Positions 11,101-22,729 of a stretch of 64,000 nucleotides of DNA are shown here, one piece after another (positions within the stretch are counted from its first letter, which is position 1; every line of letters begins with the position of its first letter). Both the position numbers and the translations under genes were made by a program. The DNA lies in the NCBI RefSeq assembly GCF_000006565.2, contig NC_031476.1, positions 2,132,458-2,196,457 of the forward strand. Direction: 5' to 3'. This DNA is from Toxoplasma gondii ME49. Its lineage: Eukaryota > Apicomplexa > Conoidasida > Eucoccidiorida > Sarcocystidae. Below the pieces are notes generated by a model. The model searched no databases and was not told the DNA's origin. It worked only from the letters and a program-made list of their open reading frames with translations.

Positions 11101-13526
11101 TCGCCTCTGCGTCTCAGTCTCACGTCTCTCTTTCGCATCCAGAGCCGTGCTTGTCCGGCTCTAAACCGTGTCATTCTGAGCCTAAACATTCCCGCAAGAC
11201 CGTCTTGATTTCGACCGACGCTGTTGGGATGGGTTTGAATCTGGAGATTCGTCGCGTGGTGTTTTGGCGGTTGCAGAAGTTTTCGGGGACAACGAAGCGT
11301 CCCTTGACTGTCTCCGAGCTTCGCCAGTTGGGCGGCCGGGCGGGGCGTCGCGGTCGCGTATTCGGCGAGGAAGGCGGGCGCGTGACGTGCATGGAGGGGG
11401 AAGACTTTCTACGATTGAAGGCCGCCTTCGAGTCCGCGTCTCCTCTGTCTCCTCTGAAGAAGGCGGCGCTGCTGCCGCCGATGGCGCAGCTCGTGCGTTT
11501 CTGCGAGGAACTCCGACGGGGGGGGCTCTTGTGCGAGAGTGCCGGGAGAGGAGAGACGAACGGTTTCTCATCCAGACACGTCGGAAGCTTTTACGCTGAG
11601 GCAATCCAGCTGTTCTGCGACCTAGCCGCGGTCGATGACGCCTTCTTTGTGCCGCGACACAAACTCAACCGGATGCTGACCGTCCTCCACGCTCTCGCCG
11701 ACCTTCCGCTGTCTCGACAGCAGCTCTTCACCTTCGCGCTCGCGCCGCTCCCGCTCTCGACGCCTCTGGCGTTTCTGAAGGAGACACAGAGAACGCCGCA
11801 ACCCACCAAATCCTCACATGAGGAAAAGGCTTCAACGTGTGCTCTCGACTCTTCGGGCTCAGAGGTCGCCGCCGGCGAGGAGGAAGATCTGTCGCGAGTG
11901 AGTGTGGAGAGCGAACGAGAAACCTGCGACGAAGAAGACGAGTGGCTCGCAGCAGAAGCTGAGCATGGCCTCTTCTTGGCCAGACACAGCGAACAAGGCA
12001 CGGCGATCGCGGCTGGGTTCGGCGCCGGCCTCTCGCCCCTCGTCCTCGGGGCTCTGCGAACCTTCGCTGTCCTCCTCACAACATGCGGAATCGCGCCCTT
12101 GCCTCCAGAGCTCCGATTCTGGAGTTCTGCTAGGGAGCAGGAAGAACGAGAGAGCGAGCGAAGCGCAGGAGAAGATAGAGGAGAAGAGAGCAAAGAAGAT
12201 CCGACAAGAGAGAAGAAGGAGACAGGTTGGACACTTCCCCAAGGGACACAGGAAGTGTCTCTAGTCTCTGGCGAAGACCCGACAGCGAATAAAGCGTCTG
12301 TTTCGTGGTTTCCCAGCGATGTATGGACAGCTGGTTCACCGTCTCCGATTTCGTCTCTAAGGGAATCGTCGGGAGAACCGAGCGGGGAGGACGATGCCCT
12401 TCGGAGTTTGGAGGAGCGCCTGAGTCAGCTGGAACAACTTTACCAGGTTCTCGATCTCTACCTGTGGCTGTCTCTCAAGTATCCCCACGTCTTTGTCGAT
12501 GCGGCCGTTGCTGGCGAATCTCAGAAGTGTATCGCTGTATACATAGAGGCCCTGCTTTCAACCGGAGCTTCCTCCACGCCTTCGGCTTTGCTCCCGACTC
12601 ACCCTGGGGACGTCTCCTCATCTTTCGTCGTGTCCCCGCTTAGGCAGAGAGACCTCACAGGTGAGAGCAGTGCATGCGGAGACCGACAAGCCGGTGGGAT
12701 GCAGCTGAGGAGCGAGACGGACGCTTTCCTGACTCCCTTCGCTTCACTTGAAGACGGTCGTTCTCAGGTAGAAGGATTTACGGGAGAATGGGGGGGCGAC
12801 ACGACAGGCGGAGGTTTTGTCGTCGCTGCATGTGAAGAGAGAGGCGCCATTCAAAATGCAAAGGAAGAAGCTCTCAGTGCTTTCCTCGCTGCCCTTGCTG
12901 GTGGCCGGCAACTCTTTGACGGCGCGTGCAATCCAGATAAAGCTTTCCGGACAGCAGTCCAGAATGCGTTCGGGCACGGACCGCGACGCGGGTTCGCGGA
13001 GGCTAGCCCCGGCTGTACGTACATCCCGGAGACGGGCAAGCCAGGAGGCGATCTGCGAAGCGGGCGGCACGCTGGAGCAGAGAAGCCGTTTGTGCTCGAT
13101 CTTCAGGCGAAAGAGGCCTCTGCGGGAAAGGCGTCTGCAGCGATCCGTTTGGGGAAGACAAGCTCGCAGGGGAGAAGCGAGAGGAAAGGCGCAGAAGGAC
13201 AGACAGTGGACGGAACGAACGAACGGGAAGAGGCGCAGAGGCAGGATCAGTTGATGGTGGGGGTAACCAGAGCCCCCGGCGGAGGAGTTGTGGAAGGCGA
13301 AAACGGGGGAAGCGCAGTGACAGAGAGTGGCAGAGACTCGGAAGAACACAACGAAGGCGAAAGAGGAACAAAACCTACGCGCATGAGCCGACTGTTAGCA
13401 GAACTCGCGTCGCTGACCCATGTCAGTGACAAGGAAACTGAAGAGGCCCTTGAGGACATCATCGACCGCTTAAAGGGCTCCCGATATGGGGGAGAGGAGG
13501 AAGTGAGGTGTGCCGAAAAAGAATAA
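8187..13526 (+). CDS. SUV3: Mitochondrial ATP-dependent RNA helicase SUV3-like
   Basis: SUV3 unwinds RNA for mitochondrial RNA decay and surveillance. This reads as a single 1779-residue exon. Helicase motifs appear in order: Walker A GPPNSGKT at about residue 685, YLAPLRLLAWEVY, GQERV, motif II LDEAQ at about 764 followed by the SUV3-type RGDAWTNALLGL, then CAVYGHLPPAIKQ, TDAVGMGLN at about 1010 and QLGGRAGRRG at about 1050. The SUV3 C-terminal region follows (PPMAQLVRFCEEL and onward). The N-terminus is basic and hydroxylated with few acids, fitting mitochondrial import. The family is usually 700-800 residues; here about 650 poorly conserved residues precede the core, about 110 lie between two helicase motifs, and a long charged tail follows. 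Some insertions could be stop-free introns. Confidence 0.9.
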   Translation: MKSQSLHNAVRITGRLWSLLCSNHGLAFSAGHRVGRRQRGEQESVEQWTSKSSCSERLETSRQFPCKLSPLEHDEEEATFSSSLDSHAFTSRTWLGGGQAKPVRVIPCPVVSDPPSASSSNRGSSPLLADSARPLGAPLKRADVSSTPFSPSSPTASPACVSPSDAPYRGGSSLLQSPANLPGFPSCEEELPAVSNTSIQRDLASLPRNTGRQRERLVFSGHRNQHAPAAQGSRHPSGEAASQGEAPQSFTAAERGRCFSSEHTGDTIRGRMQGILFPVSADPGERELQSVSHDGLPLYAKVYVQRLAVTPLSTQEEAAIHKVWRQLLEEKRLCSHLQKTWGLPLFFLRHPGLQQESLSYLKTEIERLGKRRAQLLHMEHSGLPKELPVKEHPPARLTVDRDAGEALSRSGGDRGRPRLRRQRSFHLGQGDTENSLSKGESANGGGATWWFHPDDEPDSGRDSGGHLGECEPNSLRDQQLLFLLQELRLVASGHVPSLERTEAKTPEAALASSSGVRTPERESVRQIDSPRSVQNGASEVSWPQPSSAGLDTMRKSYDCWTTDTGQTTTGLGPETNMLLQNPGVCGDTYKLLFDLSRGLPPDRVSESDVRASQRTEALGSAPLLSREAAGRYAPLLALARRFLADRHADQLLLFKNLRRLADLRGPAGFFPSARHMPRQVYAHVGPPNSGKTANAVEALRNASTGCYLAPLRLLAWEVYVQLKREGKRVALVTGQERVVCEGWTHLCCTVEMAPLDRRFACAVLDEAQLLANSQRGDAWTNALLGLQAEELHVCSEVRALHLLETLAQECGDRFVGRVYQRLSPISVDAGPVARLEDLETGDCLLCFTRLDVLRLKRKLELLGFHVCAVYGHLPPAIKQRQARKFNAAVAEAVAAEKGAFRCSEDVCERRNEDAGSVGFPEVLDDAREASFPQRQRPAPTWGTALGEASDGDRREPPETPALVLQDGVPTLFASASQSHVSLSHPEPCLSGSKPCHSEPKHSRKTVLISTDAVGMGLNLEIRRVVFWRLQKFSGTTKRPLTVSELRQLGGRAGRRGRVFGEEGGRVTCMEGEDFLRLKAAFESASPLSPLKKAALLPPMAQLVRFCEELRRGGLLCESAGRGETNGFSSRHVGSFYAEAIQLFCDLAAVDDAFFVPRHKLNRMLTVLHALADLPLSRQQLFTFALAPLPLSTPLAFLKETQRTPQPTKSSHEEKASTCALDSSGSEVAAGEEEDLSRVSVESERETCDEEDEWLAAEAEHGLFLARHSEQGTAIAAGFGAGLSPLVLGALRTFAVLLTTCGIAPLPPELRFWSSAREQEERESERSAGEDRGEESKEDPTREKKETGWTLPQGTQEVSLVSGEDPTANKASVSWFPSDVWTAGSPSPISSLRESSGEPSGEDDALRSLEERLSQLEQLYQVLDLYLWLSLKYPHVFVDAAVAGESQKCIAVYIEALLSTGASSTPSALLPTHPGDVSSSFVVSPLRQRDLTGESSACGDRQAGGMQLRSETDAFLTPFASLEDGRSQVEGFTGEWGGDTTGGGFVVAACEERGAIQNAKEEALSAFLAALAGGRQLFDGACNPDKAFRTAVQNAFGHGPRRGFAEASPGCTYIPETGKPGGDLRSGRHAGAEKPFVLDLQAKEASAGKASAAIRLGKTSSQGRSERKGAEGQTVDGTNEREEAQRQDQLMVGVTRAPGGGVVEGENGGSAVTESGRDSEEHNEGERGTKPTRMSRLLAELASLTHVSDKETEEALEDIIDRLKGSRYGGEEEVRCAEKE

Positions 13527-14182
13527 CGAGTCTCTTGGCTCTCATGGGGGGAGTGTGGCGGCGGTTTCAGACAAAATGGAAGACACCGAGCTTCTCGAGG
13601 TTGGGGGGTAATCAGAGGTGAGCGCGGAACACAACTGTACAGGTTAGAGTTGGCCACACTGGGCCTTCTTCAAGAACCAAGAACATTTTTGCTGAAAATA
13701 GAGTTCTCAGACGGGGTTGCTCTCCTTAGCTCCCTTCCTCATGGCGCTCTCGTATCGGGACGCAGACCTGCACTGAAAGAGAAAGAGCAGACGACGGAGT
13801 AGAAAACGCAGGAAAGAAGGGAGGCCGAGAAGGGACTGCAGGGAACACTCTGGAGTGACAGCGAGACAGGGAATTGCATGCTCTCTTTTCAAGATATATA
13901 GAGAAAAGGGCTTCTGACAGTCTGTCCAGTGCTGGATTTTGCTCCATCGGATGTCCATGTCCCCTGCAGTGTATAGACACTTGCTGGGACGTGGTCGCTC
14001 TTTGGAAAAAGCTGATTTTTGCTTTCTGAGTATTTGTATTCTGCGGCTGTTTCTTTCATCTCGGACCAGACTGCACTACACTGTCGGAAGGGAGGTGTTA
14101 GTGGTGTCTGAGATTTCAAGTGCCAGCGGCTTCAGGTGTTTCTCACTTGATGCACCTCATAAACTCGAGGAAACCAGCTCTT

Positions 14183-14258
14183 CCTGGAGAGGATACGCTA
14201 CGAGTTGGACAGCTGGTTTAGATCTCAAGGGCTGTTGTCTACCGGATCAAAGTTATGC
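14183..14258 (+). repeat. Dispersed repeat, copy A
   Basis: Core CTACGAGTTGGACAGCTGG followed by TTTAGATCTCAAGGG and a CCGGATCAAAG tail. It matches copies B, C and D in this window and lies downstream of SUV3. It has no terminal repeats or recognisable coding capacity. Confidence 0.6.
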
Positions 14259-15180
14259 TTTTCACGACCACCATGTTGAATGCATACGAAGTATGAGGTA
14301 TCTACGGTTTGTACAAAGAAAACGCAAAAAACATGCTCAAGCATGACTGCAGAATCCAGAAACCTCTGCTTATAACCGTGCTGGTACTCCGTCGCCGACA
14401 ACAAAGACAAAGAAGTCGGTGTCCGCCTACGGATGGAAAACAAATCTCTGCCAAAAATCGGTTTCTGAGCAAAAGCGGATTTATGAGTTGCCGAGCGGAC
14501 TTCAATTGCCGGTAGTGTGGAACAGCTGGAAAGCTTGTGGCAACGCTAATGCCTCCCCACTTTTTATGTAGACAGATATAGTTGTGTATACGATTTGGAA
14601 AACACTCGTTTGCTTACACGCATTGCTGGGTGACATACAGGCTGCTCCGTTTTTGAAGCTGTTTTTGTCACACCCACCGGGACATCGTCGGTTTAGTAGA
14701 AATTTTACAAGACCTCCAACGTATCGCGTGCCCCGGTGTTCGCGTAACGCGGAGTGTGGCTTCAGTTTGGCTGTCTGATTGATATTGCGTGCATAATATC
14801 TGGAACGCTGATTCGACTTACAGGCGACCCAGCTCCCTGGATGTCCACGCCGCATCTCCATGCACGTAAGCATTGGAAGGAACAGCTTGTGGAGTGCCAT
14901 CAGGCGACTGTATTGTTCCCAATTGAATCGTGCTCAGAACAAGAGATTTTTCAAGATGAATGCAGAGACCCAAGTATATATTAACGGAAATGAACTCGAT
15001 CATGGTTTGTCCACGACCCAGTTCATGTTGTCTGTTGGTTGTAGGGAAAAGCGTGGCAAGAAGCGCGAACTCCTCTCACCTGGAAACCTATTAAACTTGT
15101 TTATTTTCAAAGGTGTCCCTCGCATCGATTGTTTCGTATCTACGGACATGCGTCTGCACAACTTAAATTGGACTTGGTGA

Positions 15181-15235
15181 TCAGAGACCGTCAAGATCGA
15201 AACGAGCAGTCCAACTCGTAGTAAACACTCCCCGA
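15181..15235 (-). repeat. Dispersed repeat, copy C
   Basis: The reverse complement reads CTACGAGTTGGACTGCTCG then TTTCGATCTTGACGG. Its core differs from copy B by about two bases in 26. It shares a GGGGAGT lead-in with copy D. It is intergenic, close to the TA run. Confidence 0.6.
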
Positions 15236-15349
15236 AAGGGCGTAAGTGATCGTCTCAGATTGGTGGCTGCTACTGAACTAGTGGCTGAAAAAAACACTCA
15301 AAGCGGAATCGCGCAACGCCGTCGAAAAACAAACACAACTTCTGAACAC

Positions 15350-15362
<13 letters not shown>

Positions 15363-15395
<33 letters not shown>
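15363..15395. repeat. TA microsatellite
   Basis: An uninterrupted AT dinucleotide run of 33 bases in the spacer downstream of SUV3, preceded by a short CT run and followed by degenerate ATAT sequence to about 15610. Confidence 0.95.
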
Positions 15396-15397
<2 letters not shown>

Positions 15398-16072
15398 TAT
15401 ATCGAAATATCTATATCCGCATATCCATCTCTACAATATCTCTGTACATATCTACAGGTATATATCCATATATAACTAAATCTATTGATATATATAAAAA
15501 ATAATAACTATGTCGAAGTATCTATATATATGCGTCTGTATCTGTAAATTTCTAAATGCATATGTTTACCTTCATTTATATATATCTGTAAATTTCAACA
15601 TCAGTATCTATACATGTGAGAGAACCAGCCCCGTTGTCCCCTGGGAAGCGCTATCTGCTTTCTTGGGCGGCCGTGTTGCGCACCATTTTGTCATCGAGGA
15701 TTTGCTATTGGGACGCGTGTCTATCGGAGTCACTTGTTCCTCAGTGTCTTTCGACTCCAGTTCCTCGACCCTCGGAAGGCACGCCTTGCTTAGAGACGGA
15801 TGTTCCCGTTCCTTCGTTGTTAAAGCGTTCTCTGCAATCGATGAAAAGGCAAGCCAATCGTCAAAAAAAATTCTCGTAGTTGTAGTCGTATGAGTTCAAA
15901 AACGATACACGCACATGTGTGTTTTGTATATATCTTAGATTTTATCCCCAGAAGAAGACCGTCGTGCCACCGGCTCTGAGTCCCCACCAGAAGCACAATA
16001 GATCCGCTTCATGCCTCCCCAAAAGCGGATTTCGTGACAGTCCGTTTCAGTGGTAAAAGAAGTGCTTCCTGT

Positions 16073-19000
16073 TTAAGCGAGCCTCTGTAGAATATCTTTT
16101 ACAACGGCTTCCACAGTCTGGTGTTGAGTCGTTTCTTCCAACTTCTCGCGTGTGTTTGTGGGTGCGTTGTGCTTCTCTGCTGCGCTGCTTCCCTGCAGTG
16201 TCTCCACAGCTGTCTCGACGCCTGCTTTCGCTGTCGGCTGGAGATGCCGGACTTCAAGAATGTGGCCGTCTGGCCGCAAAACAAGAAGAAGGTTTTCCAC
16301 GGAAATTTGCTCGGCGCCGTCCTTCACGCGCGCCTCTCGAAGGAGCTCCAGAAATTTCTCTGAGCAAAGCAGACACTGCAAGAAACGCGGGAGTTTCAAA
16401 CGTCCCCACTAGAGCTGGTGCTGCGCCTCATTCTCCCCATGCATGCAAACTCGGCCCCCAGTTCGACTCACGTTTGCCTGCGTTCCTCACCACGTTTGAC
16501 CGAATTCAAGCTTTCCTCTGAGCCGCTAACCGCTAAGAGTTGCATACAGAAAGAATGGGAAAGAACCAACACCAGAGTGAAGCTTTCTCTGCACGAGAGA
16601 GCCGTCGGGTGTAACTGGCGGTCGCTCGACGCGTGCACGCGCAGAATACGCACTTTACAGATTTCAGATCAGCTGGGACAAAGTTGCGAACCGACTACGA
16701 CTTGACTGAACTGATTTCTTATCCTGCCTAATCTTGTTTCACCAAGTTAAATAGTACGCGACTGAATTGTCTGAAAATCACCTTTTTTTCGACGTTCCCC
16801 CTTACCTCGCGTCGAGTCTGCACTCCACAGCCATCTAACCGCCGTGGTGTCTCGTGGATTCGATTCGTTTGTTTCCTGTCGCTTCAGTTCCCCGTTCTCT
16901 TCTCTCTCTTCTCCGACCAACGAGGCGAGTGAGAGGCGGCCCAGTCGACTCAGACGCGCGCCGTCCAACACCAGAGGCCGCCGATCGAGTCGAACGCACT
17001 CCGCCGATTCGAAGAGCGAATCCCGGTCTCCCGCAGACTCCCAGCACACACAGAACGCCTGAGCGAAGCAGCCGGTTTCTGTACAAGAGAGCGACCCCCC
17101 ACCACGAGAAGACGACGAAGGAGAGGAAGAGGAAGAACGGAAAGAAGAATGACGTTGGAGTCCTCGATGGTGAGCTCGGAGGGCGGAGACAACAGCGGGA
17201 AGATGGTGTTGAGAGAACAAGAGGAAGGAGTAGGCACATGGAGGGTCATGGAGGAGAGGGATGTCGACCGTCGAGAGGCGAAAGACTGACAGCAGAAGAG
17301 GCGAAAGACAGCAGAAAGCACACCCACATTCAAAGAACAGGACAACGTACACAAAGGTTTCTTCTATCTAAAACGCCTTCTGTTAATTGTGTTTATACTT
17401 ACAAAAGTTTATCTACAAGCTTGAAAACAGCCTCTGGATGCCAGAGACTGAGGAACGGCTGTTGGAAAGCCCTTTGTCTTCGTGCTTCACATCGACCCAC
17501 CAGAAATTCCGAGAATACACCGGGACTCAAGCAATATGCCGAAAGAGCAGGAAAGGCAGTTCATGAGAGGACTACATCCTACGTGTTGGACTGCTAGTTT
17601 CGATTTAGAAGGTCTGTGTCTTCGAAATGCACCGGATACAAGCGACAAACGCCTAATACCACAGGAAGTCCTTTCCTGCGGCGGGACGCATGCTGTGTCC
17701 CTCACCTTTTCTCTCAGTCTGGCCGTCGCTTCCTCGCTCCGAATATACGCCGCCAGGCGAGGCCGCATAGAGCCACGCATGCGGAACGCGACACCCTCGC
17801 CAGCTGGTCGGCCGATACGCCAGGGGGGACTCCGAAACCTGAACCGCGTGGAAATCAAAGAGAGGCACACTTCGTTTCGCAGTTGCTTCCTCGTCGCTTG
17901 TACAACGACTGAACGACTGACAAAAAACTCAAGCCCCAACGCGTCTTCTTGCTGCGTGTGCCTCTTCAGCCTTCCCCCAACGCTCGCGAGTGGCCGAAGC
18001 ACTTTTTATTTGCATGCACAAGCATGTGTAGAAGAAAAACCACGCGTTAGGGTATGTTTTACACCTGGAGTCTCGGCAAAGTCTTCATAGGTTCTCGTGC
18101 TTCTTGTGGACTGTCGTGGAATTGCAGATTGACATGAGGTTCCTCTCTACACTGTTTCTCTCTCCAAACGCAACAAGGGGAACTAGATGACGTGGTGTGC
18201 CTCATAGCGACCGTCCCCTGGAATTCCTGGGGGTTTGCATACGTTATTTTGTGCACCCTGGGATCTAAGTTGTTGTAAGAAGGAAATGTGAAGAGGAGCG
18301 ACAGGAGAGAGCAACCGACCCGCGAAAGAGGGTAAGAGCCGCAGAGGAACGACCTGTGCATGCAGGCAGAGAGCACGAAGTAGCTTGCTGTGTTAGTACT
18401 TCACTGACCATGACAGCAGGCCCGGAGTGGGAGCGGCCAGCATCGGAGTGTCGATACAGCTGGGAGGCCGTGTACGCGTAAGCGAGATCGGCGCCGGGGT
18501 AGTGGAGACTCAAATTCCGATTTTCATCTTGAAGAATCGTCTTAACTGCCTCCACACGTTTGCCCCAAACTTGTGGCAGCCACCGTTGGCAGAGCATCAC
18601 CTGCAATAAACAAAGTGCGGCAGTAATGCTTCACTCTGGACTACCTGAGCAGGTCACGAAAACACTTAAGGTTAAAAAACCACCTCCATTCCGCCAACAG
18701 GCGTGCATACTAGCCTCGGGCGAATCACACCGTCTTTCCTCCCACTTCCCCACCCTGCGAACGCGTGCAAACCTCTTCGCAGACAGGCGAAGACTGATCT
18801 TCAATTGACTCCAAAGACGCACGCAAATAATACACTTAAGTCCAAGCATCGCACACATAGGTGCATATATATATATATATATATACATACATACATACTA
18901 CAAATATATACTCATGCATATATATATATATATATATATATCTTCGTAGATACTGTCAAGTATCGTGATCGGATGTGGCGTTTCTCGGCCGTGTCTCACC

Positions 19001-22000
19001 TGCTGCCTCCCAGTCTGAAGAGCCAACTGAAGAATCCGTTTGGCGACAGCAGCAGGAGCTTGAGGAGCTTCTGGAGGGAGGAGCGGGGAGAGGCGAGCTT
19101 GTTCGCCAGAAGCTTCCTCAGACCTCAGAGACACAAAATCCGATCTTGCATGCGAAAAAAATCGCGCGACTGTCTGGGCAGCCTCGTCGAGGCAAGAAGA
19201 AAGAGCCTGGCCTGTCGACCAGTCCAGTCCTAGTTCTGACGGCGCGTTCAAGCCTCGGGAGAAGTTGTCCACGGCGACGCTGCATGTGTACTGAAGTGTG
19301 CAGACACACCGGAAGGGGAGCAAGAAAAAAAAGAGGAATCACGCAAAAACCATGAATCTGCGAGCACACAACGATGCCGAAACCCGGAGTCTCTGTGACA
19401 ATATGTCGGCTTTTAGACGCGCGTTGGTTGTCCTCTGGAGCGAGCGTTTTCCCATCTATGCGAAAAGAACAGAGTCCTGTCCACCCGACACTCACCACGT
19501 TAAGTTGCTACTCCACTCAGAGCAACAGACCGAAGGGTAGAACACATCCAGATTCTGGAGTGTCCGCTTTCCTGTCGTGTCTTACCTTGGCAACGAGTCT
19601 TCGCTCTTCGTCGTAACTCTGCAGCAGTCTTCTAGCGGTTTCTTCGTCTGCTCTCGCCTTGCGTCCCCCGATGTCGTGCTGTCTTTCGACCTCCGCTTCC
19701 AGTTCCGTCCCGCGCGTTTCTTTTCTTCCCTGCTTGCCCAAGTTCTCTTCCTCTGACTCTCCCTGTGGAAAAAACGCGGCGTTTCTGCGAGCGTAAAGCT
19801 GCCCGAGGCGCCAAGCGAGTCCGACGACATCTCCCATCCCGAGATTCATGCCCAGGCCGCCAGCGGGAGGTAGTTGGTGCGCTGCGTCGCCCGCGAGGAG
19901 AATTCGATGCAGAGACAGATTGGCTTTTGTTTCCTCTCTACCCTTCTGTTCGGTTCCACCTTCACGAGCGGCAAAGCTCAAGCTTTCACAATGCCGACCG
20001 CGTTCTTCGCTTAGGTTCTGCCCTGAGTTGGGAGAAGCACCGTCGAGAGGAAAAGACCCGAGGAACGAATTTGACACTTTGGCAGCCATGGTCCATCCGC
20101 GTGCCTCGACGATCCGCACATCTCGGAGTCGGAGTCCCGCGAGGCGGTGGACAATTTCTTCGCAGACGGAGACAGGGAAGTCTTCTCGCGCGCGCTCATG
20201 TGGCGCGAAAAAGGGAATGTGGGCCACGAACTCGCCGCGGGACAAACTGTGGAGCACAACGACGCCGATGACGTCCGCATTCATCACGTAGTAAAGCATC
20301 GACGGTGGGGGCGTGGCCGAGGATATGACTGTGGATCTTGGAGAGCGAGATGGAGTGTCATCCTGGGTTCGGAGTACTTCATGGCTCTGAATCAGAGCCG
20401 CCAGGTGCCGAGAGATGAAAGTGATGTTCACCAGACGCTGGAGGCAGTCCACCCCTTCTCGATGATACCCTGGAAGCTGTGTAGCGACACCCGAATTCGC
20501 GCCGTCGCACGCAACCACAAAGGCGCTGTCAACCTGAATTTCTTGCGGGGCATTGGTCCCCGCGAGTGCGCGACTCAGCAGCTTCGACCTGACGAAACTT
20601 GCCGGGCGGGGATCTGCGCATGCATGTCAGAGGCAGACGTGAGAGAACAAACGAACCTTTTTATAATGATTGTGGTGGAGTCGAGGAAACGTGCGAAAGA
20701 CACCGACTCTCGTTTGCTAGACTAACGAAAAGAAAAGCAAGACCTAAAAGTAGCAGGAGCCCCATGATCTACGACAATCGAGTGAGTACGTAGTTGAGAG
20801 AACAGGGATACAGGTTGGAAAACAACTCGCGTTATGCACATTGCCGGATACAGCGACATAGTGGCAGGATGGGAAATGAACGTGTTTCGTATGAACAGAG
20901 AGAATTCGAGAAACGAATCGCGTTGAGCACAGTGTTGCAATCGATGGTACAGTGCGGCGTGCTGATGACAGTGTCACGTTCTGACGAGCCTTACCGGGGA
21001 GAGACTGGGTTTGAGCCGCAGGGCGAGAGAACCTGTCTCCTTTCTTCTCAACAGTTGTGGCCGACAGCCACTTGGTTCGAAACAGAATCTCTGGACTGTC
21101 AGGTGAAAAGGCGCGAGGCGATTGTTCGGGTGAAGACGAGTCAGGGGAGTGTTTATGGGCGACAGAGGACCGGTTTCCGAAGTCAAAAGGCTCCTCTCGG
21201 CGCATGCATTCTGTCTCTGCAAGCTTGTTGCGAGTGGACAGAGACGTGAGCGCGAGAGAAGGCGCCGGTAGCGCTGACCACGTGCCTAGGCAGTCTTCAG
21301 ACTCTTGACGAGCCCCAGAGTGGAGACGGGCGTAGAGAAGCGGCAGAAGAATATGTTGTGGCAAATGCATCACGCGACAAGGACTCTCGCTTTCGAAGTA
21401 CCTTGTTCTCCCATCCGGCAGCTTGAATGTGTAGGCATCTGGACAAAGCCACGGCAGCCACACATGGCATGCGAAGAAGAATGAGATGGGAGACGCGGAG
21501 ATACCAGAGACTGGGATGACATGAGCAGGAGAGAAGTGACACGCTTGAGCGTTCCGCACTGCATTTGTGATCACAGGCAAAAGTCAAAATGCACTCCGGA
21601 GGTTCTCGTATCGAAGAAGTCTCGTCCCGCTGCATCTCAGACTAAGATCGAGAGTCCAGCGGTCACGCATACACTGCAAGCCGCCGAAGGTGAACTCCCG
21701 CCAAATGTTATTCAGGTCGATTTTTGATTTTACCCTCTCTGTGACGGAGAAAATAATATTCACGTCTAGAAACTGTAGCTTCTCTGTGCGTCCCCAAAGT
21801 CCTGTATAATTCGCGTTCTCAACCATCCTACAAAACATACTGCACTTCTGGGGCTGCGGCACATTGAAGATGAAATTTGGTTATACGCTTCCGCGAAGAT
21901 ATCCCCGGCAAACATTCCTTCTCTTTGACGCACCTCCCTTCTTGTTGTGAGCATGTTGTCGCAAGACTCAGAGCCACGTAGTCAGGGAATATCCACTTCT

Positions 22001-22688
22001 GATGAGAGTGTCACCACAATTCACGGGCAGGACCGTTGTACTCTTCATGTCAATGTGTACAGAGGATGTTTTGGTGACTTGTTCGTTCCACAAGGTGCAA
22101 TCTAAGGGTCGATCTTGATGTGGACAGATAGTGTTTCAACACTGTAGCAACGAAAAGACAACGGCAACGAGAACGACCAACGAGAACGAAACTCCTGACG
22201 CTAGAACAGAGAGTCCTAAACGAAGGGCACGCCTCACTGCTGAAGTGGTCTCTCGCCGCGATATTTGGCCGCGGGTGGTTGCTGGAGCCGACGAGATGGG
22301 TGCAGTAGGAGAAGTGCTTCCAGACATCCAGTGAAGGAACTTCATTCTCCATGGCCTCATCCAAGTGGCCAAGCATTCTCCAAACTGCAAACGGTCATAC
22401 GAAGAACCTTCTCGTGGCCCCCTGAGATATTCGAGCGGATAACCAGCTGCTGTACAAGGGCTCGACTTGTAAACATGACCCTGCATCTTGAACCAATCGG
22501 CTTCCGGAGCACGGCCACATCGCCACGGATCAGGAAAGCACCTTCTGTACTTGGAAAAGCCAATTTATGTACCGTTTCTATCCTGCCAGTCTCCCCGTCC
22601 GTATTATAAAGGTCAATTCGCATGAGTCGACGACTGGTTGGCTGGAATCATAGCTATTTAACTGACGCGTGAACACCTCCTTTTGATT

Positions 22689-22729
<41 letters not shown>

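Larger units (their letters stand above)
13527..16072. other. Convergent spacer between SUV3 and the FAD monooxygenase
   Basis: Both flanking genes end here, so much of this 2.5 kb is probably 3' untranslated sequence. It holds two copies of the dispersed repeat in opposite orientations (14183-14258 and 15181-15235) and a TA run (15363-15395) with more imperfect AT sequence to about 15610. Open frames at 13939-14346 and 15616-15879 are not supported by homology or splice structure. Confidence 0.5.

Noticed and set aside
13939..14346. 135-codon plus-strand open frame
   Set aside because: It runs through dispersed repeat copy A and has no recognisable product. The apparent protein similarity to 17482-18090 comes from the shared DNA repeat.
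15510..15893. Two overlapping plus-strand frames after the TA run
   Set aside because: Low-complexity AT sequence at the start, two competing frames and no homology.
16853..17597. 247-codon plus-strand open frame
   Set aside because: It is antisense to the penultimate exon of the FAD monooxygenase, whose phase at both borders is consistent on the minus strand.
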